Part shown: positions 21,391 through 29,044 of the stretch, piece by piece
Layout of the letters: every line of letters starts with the position of its first letter
Numbering within the stretch: the stretch's first letter is position 1
Notes under the pieces: generated by a model
The model's input: the letters and a program-made list of their open reading frames with translations, nothing else
What the model was told of the DNA's origin: nothing
Databases searched by the model: none
Assembly: GCA_019510095.1 (NCBI GenBank)
Contig: JAEKLB010000031.1
Coordinates: 1 to 32,666, forward strand
From: Acidobacteriota bacterium
Lineage (GTDB): Bacteria > Actinomycetota > Acidimicrobiia > Acidimicrobiales > CADCSY01
DNA: 32,666 bases
Direction: 5' to 3'
Position numbers and translations under genes: made by a program

Positions 21391-21437
21391 CGGCGTTCCG
21401 GCACCTCGTCACCACCGTTTCCAGGACCACCCGGAGC

Positions 21438-21443
21438 TAACGT
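21438..21443 (+). promoter_or_regulatory. Putative -10 box of the EtfD-like gene
   Basis: TAACGT, ten bases before the ATG at 21454. The spacing is slightly longer than at other putative leaderless genes here, leaving a leader of perhaps three or four bases. Confidence 0.4.
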
Positions 21444-21453
21444 CGCCGCCCGC

Positions 21454-23718
21454 ATGGCGACGACGATCGAGCACCAGACCGAGCCGGCCGGTGACACCGC
21501 TCCCCGCCGGCGCCTGATCTCACCCCAGGCGATCGCCCTGGGCGTCGGGATCGCATTCGCGGTCATCACCATCGGTTCCGGCATCGCCGGCGCGGTCTTC
21601 GACTTCCACGACTCGTCGCCGGTGAGCCGGCACGTGTTCGGCGACATCCCCGACGCATGGGAGGTCGCGTTCTATTCCGTCCTCCCCGTGCTACTGGTGT
21701 ACGGGGCCTACAACTTCTCGCTGCGGGTGCGGAACTGGCAGCGGGGCGGGCCCGATCGCCGCGCCACCACCCGTGACAACGTCGGCCGCCGGCTGCGGGA
21801 CTTCCGGGCCGGCGTGTACATGCGGACCCTGCTGCGCGACCCGGCCGCCGGCCTCATGCACTCCTGCATCTACTTCGGCTTCCTCGTGCTGCTGGCGGTG
21901 ACCACCGTCCTCGAGATCGACCACCAGATGCCGGAGAGCGCCAAGTTCCTGCACGGCGACGTGTACCGCGCCTACGCGCTGGTGGGCGACGTGGCCGGCC
22001 TGGTCTTCACCATCGGCGTGCTGTGGGCGGTCTACCGGCGCTACGTCCAGCGCGTCTACCGGATCCGCATCAAGTCGAAGCCGGAGCACGCCGTCATCCT
22101 CGGCACCTTCCTCACCATCGGGCTCACCGGATTCGGCACCGAGGCCTTCCGCATCGCCCTCGCCGGCCGGCCGGCCTTCGAGCGCTGGAGCATCGTCGGC
22201 TGGCCGCTGTCGGGCCTGCTCGACGGCCTTGCGCCCACCACGCTGCAGGACTGGCACCGGGCGTTCTGGGCAACCCATGTGTTCGCCTTCTTCACGTTCC
22301 TGGTGATCCTGCCGGTGACCATGCTCCGCCACATGTTCACCTCGCCGCTGAACATGTACCTCCGCGACCGCGACCGGCCCAAGGGCGCCATGAAGCCCAT
22401 GCCGAACCTGATGGAGACCGAGCTCGAGACCTTCGGTGCCTCGGTGGTCGAGGAGTTCACCTGGAAGCAGCTGCTCGACACCGACGCCTGCACCATGTGC
22501 GGGCGGTGCACCAGCCGCTGCCCGGCGCACGCGACCGGCAAGCCGCTCGACCCGCGGGAGATCGTGCTCAAGACCGGCGAGGTCATGGCTGCAAGCGGCC
22601 GGCCGGCGGTGTCGGCCCCGATCGGCACCGTGCCCGAGATCACCATCAGCACCAACTCGCTCTTCGAGCGCATCACCGCCGAAGAGGTGTGGGCCTGCAC
22701 CTCGTGCAAGGCATGCGACGAGGTGTGCCCGGTCAACATCGAGATCCTCGACAAGATCCTCGACATGCGGCGCTATCTCACCCTGATGGAGTCGAACTTC
22801 CCGACCGAGCTGGGCAACGCCTTCAACTCGATGGAGCGCTCGTCGAACCCGTGGGGCATGAACAACGCTGACCGGGCTGGCTGGACGGCCAAGCTCGACG
22901 GCATCGACGTCGTCGATCCCGGCGAGGCCTTCACCCACGAGTACCTCTACTGGGTCGGCTGCGCCGGCTCGTTCGACGACAAGAACCAGAAGGTCACCCA
23001 GGCCACCGCCAAGCTCATGCAGCGGGCTGGTCTCGACTTCGCCATCCTCGGCCCGTCGGAGCTGTGCACCGGCGATCCGGCCCGCCGCTCGGGCAACGAG
23101 TACCTGTTCCAGATGCTCGCCACCCAGAACGTCGAGACCCTCAACGGCATGGGCGTCAAGAAGATCGTCACCCAGTGCCCGCACTGCTTCAACACCCTGC
23201 TCAACGAGTACCCCCAGCTCGGAGGCAACTTCGAGGTCGTCCACCACTCCCAGCTCCTCGAGTGGCTCATCGACAGCGGCAAGCTCGACATGCGCAACGC
23301 CCGCCTCGACGAGCGGATCACCTTCCACGACAGCTGCTACCTCGGCCGCCACAACGACGTCTACCTCGCACCGCGCAAGGTCGTCGGCTCCATCGCCGGC
23401 GTGCAGCTGGTGGAGATGGGCCGCAGCGGCACCGCTGGCATGTGCTGCGGCGCTGGCGGCGCCCGCATGTGGATGGAGGAGACCACCGGCACCAAGGTCA
23501 ACGACGCCCGGGCCCGTGAGGCGATCGAGACCGGCGCAACGCGCGTCGCCACCGCCTGCCCCTTCTGCTACATCATGCTCGACGACGGTGTGAAGGGGCA
23601 GGGCAAGGACGAGAGCGAGGTCCGCGTCGCCGACATATCGATCCACCTCGTCGAGGCGCTCGAGGCCGGCGAGGCTGCCGCCCGGTCAGGCCCGCCGGAA
23701 GTGCTTGCTGAGGGTTGA
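21454..23718 (+). CDS. EtfD-like membrane Fe-S oxidoreductase (HdrD/CCG family)
   Basis: A 754-residue membrane electron-transfer protein. The N-terminal ~300 residues contain about six hydrophobic helices resembling the heme-b NarI/HdrE type subunit. Two [4Fe-4S] motifs follow (CTMCGRCTSRCP near 347 and CTSCKACDEVCP near 420). Two cysteine-rich CCG segments (TQCPHCFNTLL; GMCCGAGGARMW with ATACPFCYIML) lie in the last third. This layout matches actinobacterial EtfD (Rv0338c type), which is thought to pass electrons from acyl-CoA dehydrogenases via EtfAB to the membrane quinone pool. I infer a role in fatty acid beta-oxidation; no etfAB or acyl-CoA dehydrogenase is adjacent. Its last 33 bases overlap the convergent dCTP deaminase gene. 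Confidence 0.87.
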   Translation: MATTIEHQTEPAGDTAPRRRLISPQAIALGVGIAFAVITIGSGIAGAVFDFHDSSPVSRHVFGDIPDAWEVAFYSVLPVLLVYGAYNFSLRVRNWQRGGPDRRATTRDNVGRRLRDFRAGVYMRTLLRDPAAGLMHSCIYFGFLVLLAVTTVLEIDHQMPESAKFLHGDVYRAYALVGDVAGLVFTIGVLWAVYRRYVQRVYRIRIKSKPEHAVILGTFLTIGLTGFGTEAFRIALAGRPAFERWSIVGWPLSGLLDGLAPTTLQDWHRAFWATHVFAFFTFLVILPVTMLRHMFTSPLNMYLRDRDRPKGAMKPMPNLMETELETFGASVVEEFTWKQLLDTDACTMCGRCTSRCPAHATGKPLDPREIVLKTGEVMAASGRPAVSAPIGTVPEITISTNSLFERITAEEVWACTSCKACDEVCPVNIEILDKILDMRRYLTLMESNFPTELGNAFNSMERSSNPWGMNNADRAGWTAKLDGIDVVDPGEAFTHEYLYWVGCAGSFDDKNQKVTQATAKLMQRAGLDFAILGPSELCTGDPARRSGNEYLFQMLATQNVETLNGMGVKKIVTQCPHCFNTLLNEYPQLGGNFEVVHHSQLLEWLIDSGKLDMRNARLDERITFHDSCYLGRHNDVYLAPRKVVGSIAGVQLVEMGRSGTAGMCCGAGGARMWMEETTGTKVNDARAREAIETGATRVATACPFCYIMLDDGVKGQGKDESEVRVADISIHLVEALEAGEAAARSGPPEVLAEG

Positions 23719-24834
23719 CCGCTGGCCCTGGTAGTTCGACGAGATCTGGCTGCCGTAGCTGATCTCGGTGGGCTCGACCAGCCGTTCGAACGCCAGCTTG
23801 CAGACCCGCTGACCGTGCTCGACCATGAACGGCACGTCATGCGCGCGCACCTCGAGGGCGGCCTTGCTCCCGGCCAGCGCGCCGGCGTCGTCGCCGAAGC
23901 CGGGATCGAAGAAGCCGGCGTAGTGGGTCCGCAGCTCGCCGCTCATGGTGTCGTAGGCCGCCATCTCGCCGGCGAGGTGGTCGGGGATGCGGATCGCCTC
24001 CTCCGACAGCAGTAGGTAGAACTGGTCGGGCTCGAGGACGACGAGCCCGCCGCGCTCGGGTCGCACCGGATCCCAGTAGTCATCCGGGTCGTGCCCGCCG
24101 ATGGCGCCGAGGTCGAGCAGCCGGCTGTTGCGGCGGGCCCGGTAGCCAACCACGCCATCGGGCTCGGCGGTGTCGGGGCCGAAGTCGAGGCCCATGAACA
24201 CGCCGTGCGACTGCCGGAAGTCGGCGTCGGGCACCGGCTGGCCCCCGCGGAACAGGATCCGCTCCTCCTGGTGGAGCTGGAGCAGCTCGGCGTCGCTGAC
24301 CGGCGCGTGGCCCCATCCCAGCCGGAGCTGGTTGAGCGCGAGACCGGGGTGGACCTTGATCGTGAACGTGCTCGACGTGACCTCGAGATAGAGGCGGCCG
24401 GCGTAGCCCTCGGCGACCTCGTCGAAGCGGTAGCCGCGGTCGGTGACCAAGCGGGTGAAGACGTCGACCCGACCGGTCGAGCTCTTGGGGTTGGCCTTGG
24501 CCCAGACGGCGGGCGGCAGGTTGAGCTCCTCGGCCAACGGGATGAGATAGGGGGTCTCCCGCTCCAGCACGGCGCCACCGGCGAGCGAGACCTCGCCCAT
24601 GCCGAACTCTTCGAGCCGCTGCTCGACTGTGGCTGCGCCCGGCAGGAAGCTGCACCGGAGCCGGTGCGCGACATCGCCGAGGTGGAGGTCGACGCTGGCC
24701 GGCTGGAGGCCCGACCGGAGCTGCTCCTCGTCGCCGGAGCGCAGGACCCCCTGGTCCATCGACCGGGCGAGGTGCTGGGCGGCGAAGATCCCGTGGCGAG
24801 GCAGCTTGAGGTCCTGCACCGTCGGGCCGCCCAC
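23686..24834 (-). CDS. dcd: Tandem-domain 2'-deoxycytidine 5'-triphosphate deaminase
   Basis: This makes dUTP from dCTP for thymidylate synthesis. At 382 residues it is about twice the usual ~190 and appears to hold two dUTPase/Dcd-like folds. Domain 1 has SGLQPASVDLHLGD (41-54), the substrate loop SSTGR (118-122) and GRLYLEVTS with the candidate catalytic Glu151. Domain 2 has FFDPGFG (308-314) and KAALEVRAHDVPFMVEHGQ with Glu328. SSxGR is seen only in domain 1 and DPGF only in domain 2, so the halves may complement each other. The long form is best known to me from alpha-proteobacteria. GTG 24834 lies seven bases after a TAGCTT box. GTG 24819 is an alternative start. Confidence 0.9.
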   Translation of the reverse strand: MGGPTVQDLKLPRHGIFAAQHLARSMDQGVLRSGDEEQLRSGLQPASVDLHLGDVAHRLRCSFLPGAATVEQRLEEFGMGEVSLAGGAVLERETPYLIPLAEELNLPPAVWAKANPKSSTGRVDVFTRLVTDRGYRFDEVAEGYAGRLYLEVTSSTFTIKVHPGLALNQLRLGWGHAPVSDAELLQLHQEERILFRGGQPVPDADFRQSHGVFMGLDFGPDTAEPDGVVGYRARRNSRLLDLGAIGGHDPDDYWDPVRPERGGLVVLEPDQFYLLLSEEAIRIPDHLAGEMAAYDTMSGELRTHYAGFFDPGFGDDAGALAGSKAALEVRAHDVPFMVEHGQRVCKLAFERLVEPTEISYGSQISSNYQGQRSTLSKHFRRA

Positions 24835-24841
24835 CAGCTCG

Positions 24842-24847
24842 AAGCTA
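24842..24847 (-). promoter_or_regulatory. Putative -10 box of dcd
   Basis: TAGCTT on the minus strand, seven bases before the GTG at 24834, without a Shine-Dalgarno sequence. It supports GTG 24834 as a leaderless start. Confidence 0.45.
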
Positions 24848-24893
24848 CCGGCGCCGGCTGCGGCACCCCGGATTCCTGTGAGAACGACCTGGC

Positions 24894-24899
24894 TACAGT
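24894..24899 (+). promoter_or_regulatory. Putative -10 box of tRNA-Gly
   Basis: TACAGT, 11 bases before the mature 5' end of the tRNA, so transcription would start about five bases upstream of it. No clear -35 is visible. Confidence 0.5.
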
Positions 24900-24910
24900 G
24901 ACCGCCCTCC

Positions 24911-24981
24911 GCGGGTGTAGTTCAGCGGCAGAACATCAGCTTCCCAAGCTGAGAACGCGAGTTCGATTCTCGTCACCCGCT
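24911..24981 (+). tRNA. tRNA-Gly (anticodon CCC)
   Basis: A 71-base tRNA with all arms pairing. The acceptor stem is GCGGGTG/CACCCGC with discriminator T, the D stem GTTC/GAAC with loop AGCGGCA, and the anticodon stem TCAGC/GCTGA with loop TTCCCAA. The T stem is GCGAG/CTCGT (one G-T pair) with loop TTCGATT. The anticodon CCC at positions 34-36 reads the GGG glycine codon. No CCA is encoded, so CCA must be added after transcription. It stands alone between dcd and the LLM oxidoreductase. Confidence 0.96.
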
Positions 24982-25040
24982 CTCGATCGAACGGTCTGCT
25001 GAGACCCGCGGCTCCGGCGGCGGCTCTGCGCCCGACTCGT

Positions 25041-25046
25041 TACTGT
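25041..25046 (+). promoter_or_regulatory. Putative -10 box of the LLM oxidoreductase gene
   Basis: TACTGT, eight bases before the ATG at 25055, with no Shine-Dalgarno sequence between. Readthrough from the tRNA is also possible. Confidence 0.48.
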
Positions 25047-25054
25047 CCGGCCCG

Positions 25055-25945
25055 ATGAAGATCGGTATCGGGATTCCCGAGCAACTGATCGGGTTCGACC
25101 CTGTGGTGCTCCGGGACTACGCGGTGGCCGCCGAGGAGCTGGGCTTCGACTTCCTCACGTGCGTGGACCACGTGCTCGGCACCGAGCACGCCCGGCGGGA
25201 CCCGCCGTTCGCCCCTGGGGGCATCTACACGGAGGAGAGCAAGTTCCACGAGCCCCTCACACTGTTCGCGTTCCTGGCCGGGGTGACGACCCGCATCGAG
25301 CTGACCTCGTCGGTGCTCGTCCTTCCCCAGCGCCAGACTGCCTTGGTCGCCAAGCAGGCGGCCGAGGTGGCGCTGCTCTCCAACTACCGCCTGCGGCTGG
25401 GCGTTGGCAGCGGCTGGAACTACATCGAATACGAGTCGCTCGGCACCGACTACCGCACCCGCGGCCGGCGCCTCGAGGAGCAGGTGAACGTCCTGCGCCG
25501 CCTGTGGTCCGACCCGCTGCTCGACTTCACCGGGGAGTTCCACCGGATCGACCGCGCCAGCATCAACCCGCGTCTGGAGCGCCCGGTACCCATCTGGTTC
25601 GGCGGCTTCAGCCAGGTCCAACAGGACCGGTGCGCCCGCATCGGCGATGGGATGCTCTGGGGTCGGAACTCGAGCTTGTCGCGCGCCGGCAATGAGTTCA
25701 TCCGGCGCCGGGCCGCCGAGGTGGGCCGCGATCCCGACAGCATCGGGTTCCAAGCCGGCGTTCACCCGCGCGAGGGGGAGACCTACGAGCAGGCCCTCGC
25801 CGCTTGGGAGGCGGCCGGGGGCACCCACGCCACCGTCTCGCTCGTCGGCGCCCACGCGGCCACGGGCAGCACAGGCCGGAGCCTCGTCGACCAGCTACCC
25901 CGGCTGAGGGAAGCCGTCGGCAACGCCATCGTCACCGAGACGTGA
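25055..25945 (+). CDS. LLM-class (probably F420-dependent) oxidoreductase
   Basis: A TIM-barrel luciferase-like oxidoreductase of 296 residues. The N-terminal strand MKIGIGIPEQ, AAEELGFDFLTCVDHVLG (about 29-46), IELTSSVLVLPQRQTALVAKQAAEV and LRLGVGSGWNYIEYESLGTDYRTRGRRLEEQV are typical of the actinobacterial F420-dependent group. Cofactor F420 rather than FMN is likely from this pattern but is not proved. The C-terminal third keeps PVPIWFGGFSQ and a helical end. Members reduce or oxidise diverse small molecules, so no substrate can be assigned. An SDR follows on the same strand after 90 bp. Confidence 0.9.
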   Translation: MKIGIGIPEQLIGFDPVVLRDYAVAAEELGFDFLTCVDHVLGTEHARRDPPFAPGGIYTEESKFHEPLTLFAFLAGVTTRIELTSSVLVLPQRQTALVAKQAAEVALLSNYRLRLGVGSGWNYIEYESLGTDYRTRGRRLEEQVNVLRRLWSDPLLDFTGEFHRIDRASINPRLERPVPIWFGGFSQVQQDRCARIGDGMLWGRNSSLSRAGNEFIRRRAAEVGRDPDSIGFQAGVHPREGETYEQALAAWEAAGGTHATVSLVGAHAATGSTGRSLVDQLPRLREAVGNAIVTET

Positions 25946-26035
25946 TCACACCAGAGGTCGCCTGATGCCTGCGCGGCGACAGGTGTCGGGCGTCCGCCAA
26001 TGTTGTTCCGGCCAATGCGACCAGGAGGTCCTCAC

Positions 26036-26884
26036 ATGAGCGGCACAGACCAGCGACTGAGCGGGAAGGTCGCCGTCGTCACCGGCGCCAGTCGCGGCAT
26101 CGGCAAGCAGGCCGCGCTGCGGTTGGCGGGGCACGGTGCCAAGGTGGTGATCGCGGCGCGAACGGTCGAGCCGCGCCCCAACACCCCTGGCACGCTCGCC
26201 GACACAGCCGACGAGCTGCGGGCGCTGGGCTGCGAGCCACTGGTGCTTGCCGCTGACCTCGGCCGTCAGGAAGACCTTGATGGGCTCGTCTCGGCGACGC
26301 TCGAGCAGTGCGGCGGGATCGACATCCTGATCAACAACGCTGCCTACACGGTGGGGAGGGCGCTGTTCGCCACGGTGCCGGACCTGACCCGGGACCAGTG
26401 GGAGAAGGGCTTCGCCATCAACGTGACGGCCCCGCTGATGCTCATGACCGCCTTTTGGGACTCGATGCGCCAGCGCGGCGGTGGCCTCGTCCTCAACGTG
26501 ACCTCACCTTCGGCAAATCTGCAACCGCTCCCGGCGACCAACGGGCACGCAGGCGGCGGGCTTCCGGAGAGCTCACTGTCGGATCTCGGACCGCTGTACG
26601 GGGCGAGCAAGGCGGCGCTGGACCGCATGGCGAACGTGGTCGCGGCCACCGGCATGCCGCACAACATCGCGGTCATCAACCTTGCTCCTGGGCACGTCCT
26701 GACCGAGACGATGGACGAGACGTACCGCCAGCAAGGCATCGTCGGATCGGAGACTGGAGCGATCCCGCTCGCCGTTCCTGCCACCGCCATCGACTACCTC
26801 TGCACGATCGAGGACCCGATGCGCTACAGCGGCCAGATCGTCCACGCGCCGCAGCTCGTCGCCGAGCTCGGCCTCCTCGACTGA
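26036..26884 (+). CDS. SDR-family oxidoreductase
   Basis: A 282-residue short-chain dehydrogenase. The cofactor loop is TGASRGIGK near residues 16-24. AARTVE at the end of strand 2, with arginine, suggests NADP(H). NNAA appears in LINNAAYTVG, and the catalytic Ser (VTSPSANLQP), Tyr188 and Lys192 (LYGASKAAL) are in order. A ~20-residue insert lies between the serine and the tyrosine (PLPATNGHAGGGLPESSLSD). I chose ATG 26036, preceded by AGGAGG (26023-26028) at seven bases; an earlier in-frame ATG would add 12 residues. The stop is four bases from the convergent flavodoxin-like gene. Confidence 0.9.
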   Translation: MSGTDQRLSGKVAVVTGASRGIGKQAALRLAGHGAKVVIAARTVEPRPNTPGTLADTADELRALGCEPLVLAADLGRQEDLDGLVSATLEQCGGIDILINNAAYTVGRALFATVPDLTRDQWEKGFAINVTAPLMLMTAFWDSMRQRGGGLVLNVTSPSANLQPLPATNGHAGGGLPESSLSDLGPLYGASKAALDRMANVVAATGMPHNIAVINLAPGHVLTETMDETYRQQGIVGSETGAIPLAVPATAIDYLCTIEDPMRYSGQIVHAPQLVAELGLLD

Positions 26885-26888
26885 CCGG

Positions 26889-27638
26889 TCAGCGGTACTC
26901 GGGGTTCGGGAAGTCGAATCGGCAGCCGGCATCCCACGACGACCGCTGGTTGCCATGGGCGGGCATGCCGCCGGCGTCCTTGAGCATGCGGGCGACGTGC
27001 AGCAGGTTCCACGCCATGAACGTGGTGTTGCGGTTGGTGAAGTCGTTGTCCGGACCGCCGGAACCGGGATCGAGGTAGCTCGGCCCGGGGTCGGCCTCGC
27101 CGATCCAGCCGGCGTCGGCCTGGGGCGGGATCACGTAGCCGAGGTGCTGGAGCGAATAGAGGACGTTCATGGCGCAGTGCTTCACCCCGTCCTCGTTGCC
27201 GGTGACGAGGCAACCACCCACCCGCCCGTAGTAGGCGTACTGGCCGGCGGCGTTGAGCTGGCTCGAGTTGCCGTAGAGACGCTCGATGACCTTGGTGCAC
27301 ACCGACGACTTCTCGCCCAACCAGATCGGCGTGCACAGCACGAGGATGTCGGCCGCCATGACCTGCTCGAAGATCGACGGCCACTCGTCGGCCGGCCAGC
27401 CGTGCTCGGTCATGTCGGGATAGACCCCGACGGGGATCTCGTGGTCGACGGCGCGCACGAGGTCGACGGTGACCCCTTGGCGCCGCATGATCTCCATGGC
27501 GATCGCCGCCAAGCCCTCGGTGTTCGACAGCTCGGGTGAGCGCTTCAGCGTGCATCCGATGAACAGCGCCCGCAGGTCGGAGAAGTCCCACCTGCTCTGC
27601 TGGCACAGCTCCTCTTGCATGGCGTTCAGCTCGGTCAT
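26889..27638 (-). CDS. Flavodoxin-like NAD(P)H-dependent FMN reductase family protein
   Basis: A 249-residue flavodoxin-fold protein that probably binds FMN and carries out two-electron reduction using NAD(P)H. LRALFIGCTLKRSPELSNTE (about 22-41) forms the first strand and phosphate-binding loop. ADILVLCTPIWLGEKSSVCTKVIERL (about 96-121) and GRVGGCLVTGNEDGVKHCAMN (about 138-158) are the isoalloxazine-contact segments. A ~60-residue C-terminal extension rich in Gly, Pro, Asp and Asn (GWIGEADPGPSYLDPGSGG) exceeds the core fold. AGGAGG seven bases before the ATG is a strong ribosome-binding site. The ATG also overlaps the stop of a tiny upstream membrane ORF as ATGA. Confidence 0.9.
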   Translation of the reverse strand: MTELNAMQEELCQQSRWDFSDLRALFIGCTLKRSPELSNTEGLAAIAMEIMRRQGVTVDLVRAVDHEIPVGVYPDMTEHGWPADEWPSIFEQVMAADILVLCTPIWLGEKSSVCTKVIERLYGNSSQLNAAGQYAYYGRVGGCLVTGNEDGVKHCAMNVLYSLQHLGYVIPPQADAGWIGEADPGPSYLDPGSGGPDNDFTNRNTTFMAWNLLHVARMLKDAGGMPAHGNQRSSWDAGCRFDFPNPEYR

Positions 27639-27799
27639 CCAGCGTCCTCCTTCGTCGTCCAACGGAGCATCAGGGCCACCACGACGGCGCCGAGCCATGT
27701 CACGCCGAGCACCACCAGCAAGCCATGCGCGTAGTTGCGGGGCAGCAGCGACGGGTTGCTCGACTGGCGCCCGTAGCCGCGCGCCAACGGCCAGGCCAC
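27635..27799 (-). CDS. Putative 54-residue single-pass membrane protein
   Basis: A short ORF starting at GTG 27799, preceded by GGAG at about seven bases, and ending in an ATGA overlap with the flavodoxin-like gene. A basic, polar N-terminus (WPLARGYGRQSSNPSLLPRNY) leads into one transmembrane helix of about 23 residues (HGLLVVLGVTWLGAVVVALM), then a short tail RWTTKEDAG. I recognise no family. The start/stop overlap and membrane segment favour a real small gene, perhaps a membrane anchor for the reductase. It could instead be the surviving tail of a larger gene, because the reading frame stays open upstream to 27973 through DNA that encodes the MTAP remnant on the other strand. Confidence 0.55.
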   Translation of the reverse strand: MAWPLARGYGRQSSNPSLLPRNYAHGLLVVLGVTWLGAVVVALMLRWTTKEDAG

Positions 27800-27842
27800 G
27801 AGCGACTCCGCGCCCGAGACGAGGAGCGCCCGAGCGGCACTC

Positions 27843-28163
27843 GTGAGCGCCTGCATCGACCTTGGGTACGGGGTGCACGACCGTGGGACGGTCGTGGTGA
27901 TCCAAGGCCCGCGCTTCTCGACCCGCGCCGAATCGGCCTGGTTCGGGCGCAACGGTTGGGACGTGGTCAACATGACCCAACACCCGGAGGCCGCCCTTGC
28001 CCGGGAAGCGGGTTTGGCCTATGCCGGCATCGCCCTTGTCACCGATCACGACGCCGGCGTCCCCGGCGTCGAGCCAGTGGCCCAGGGCGAGGTGTTCCGG
28101 GTGTTCGAGGACAACGTTGCCCGCCTCCGCGCCTCGCTCCTGACGGTGGTCAAAAGCCTCTGA
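27843..28163 (+). pseudogene. C-terminal remnant of methylthioadenosine phosphorylase / purine nucleoside phosphorylase
   Basis: The frame encodes about 106 residues matching the C-terminal third of MTAP: VHDRGTVVVIQGPRFSTRAES, WDVVNMTQHPEAALAREAGL, YAGIALVTDHDAG (including the catalytic aspartate region) and a final helix. Similarity extends slightly upstream, to about 27804 (PETRSARAALVSAC resembles the usual PYCP-LRAAL stretch). The N-terminal half, with phosphate-binding residues and the FLPRHG motif, is absent from the window. The fragment therefore should not be active alone. It has an in-frame GTG at 27843 but no clear ribosome-binding site, and it is divergent from the small membrane ORF. 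I read it as a decayed or rearranged copy; the remaining codons are still well conserved, so the event may be recent. Confidence 0.75.
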
Positions 28164-28241
28164 TCTTGACGCGCTGGCTCGGACCGCACCGCGCCGACTG
28201 ATCGCTAGGGTCTCGAACCGACCGGAGCGAAGGGAACCAAC

Positions 28242-29030
28242 GTGGCCGACATCGATGGCTTGACCGTGATCATCTCGGGTGTGGGCGACGGCCTGGGCCG
28301 GGAGACCGCGCTCGTTGCCGCCCGGGAGGGCGGCAACGTGGTGCTCGGGTCGCGCACGGAGTCAATGCTCGCCAAGGTGGCCGACGAGGCCGACCCCACG
28401 GGAGCAAGGGCGGCGTGGCGACGCACCGACATCACGTCGGAGTCCGACTGCCAGGCGCTCGTCGACCTGGCGATGGAGCGCTTCGGCCGGGTCGATGCTC
28501 TCATCAACGTCGCCGCCCTCGACCAGGTCCGCGGCGGGCTCGATGCGGCCGGCGACTTCAGCGACTGGCGCAAGACATTCGACGTGAACGTGTTCGGCTC
28601 GTTCACCATGACCCGGGCCGCGCTGGCACCGTTGCGCAAGCGCGGCGGCTCGGTCGTGTTCGTGTCGTCCCAGACCCAGCACGCCCCGCGGATCAGGGCC
28701 GAGCAGATGGCGTACTCGGCGTCGAAGGGCGCCATCACCGGCGGCATGCGCCATCTCGCGTCCGAGGTCGGGCGCGACGGCATCCGCGTGAACGAGGTGG
28801 CGCCCGGCTTGATGTGGGGCCCCACCCTCGAGGGCTACGTGAAGATGGCGTCGGAGAAGCGCAACGTCGACCCCGACGTCGTGCTCGGCGAGCTGACGGC
28901 CCGCATGCCGCTCGGTCGCATGGCCACCGACGGCGAGGTCGCCGAGGCCCTCGTGTTCTTCGCCTCGCCCCGCGCCGCCGGCATCACCGGCCAGACGCTT
29001 CTCATCAACGCCGGCGAGGTCGTCCACTAA
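28242..29030 (+). CDS. SDR-family oxidoreductase with atypical cofactor loop
   Basis: A 262-residue short-chain dehydrogenase. The cofactor loop reads SGVGDGLGR (residues 11-19) instead of TGxxxGxG. The usual NNAG is NVAA (INVAALDQ). Serine in VSSQTQ, Tyr158 and Lys162 (YSASKGAI) complete the catalytic set, and the PG motif VAPGLMWGPTLEG follows. The C-terminus GITGQTLLINAGEVVH is standard. The start is GTG 28242 with GAAGGGA upstream. The GVGDGLGR loop occurs in a subset of SDRs and does not by itself argue against cofactor binding. A perfect palindrome begins directly after its stop codon, and tetR follows. Confidence 0.88.
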   Translation: MADIDGLTVIISGVGDGLGRETALVAAREGGNVVLGSRTESMLAKVADEADPTGARAAWRRTDITSESDCQALVDLAMERFGRVDALINVAALDQVRGGLDAAGDFSDWRKTFDVNVFGSFTMTRAALAPLRKRGGSVVFVSSQTQHAPRIRAEQMAYSASKGAITGGMRHLASEVGRDGIRVNEVAPGLMWGPTLEGYVKMASEKRNVDPDVVLGELTARMPLGRMATDGEVAEALVFFASPRAAGITGQTLLINAGEVVH

Positions 29031-29044
29031 GGCTCCCGGGAGCC
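29031..29044. repeat. 14-bp perfect palindrome between SDR and tetR
   Basis: GGCTCCCGGGAGCC, fully self-complementary, starting at the base after the SDR stop codon and 50 bases before the tetR start. It has no loop and no T-run, so it is a poor terminator. Its core TCCCGGGA shares the hexamer TCCCGG with the inverted repeat before coxL, which makes a second TetR site possible but unproved. Confidence 0.4.

Noticed and set aside
21691-23646. A 650-codon minus-strand frame opposite the EtfD-like gene
   Set aside because: The plus strand encodes clear Fe-S motifs; the opposite frame is a GC-driven shadow.
24982-25040. Terminator after tRNA-Gly
   Set aside because: The GC-rich stretch CGGCTCCGGCGGCGGCTC has no good stem-loop and no T-run.
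27638-28049. Longer minus-strand start of the flavodoxin-like reductase
   Set aside because: The extension would be antisense to the MTAP remnant and lacks flavodoxin features; ATG 27638 has a strong AGGAGG.
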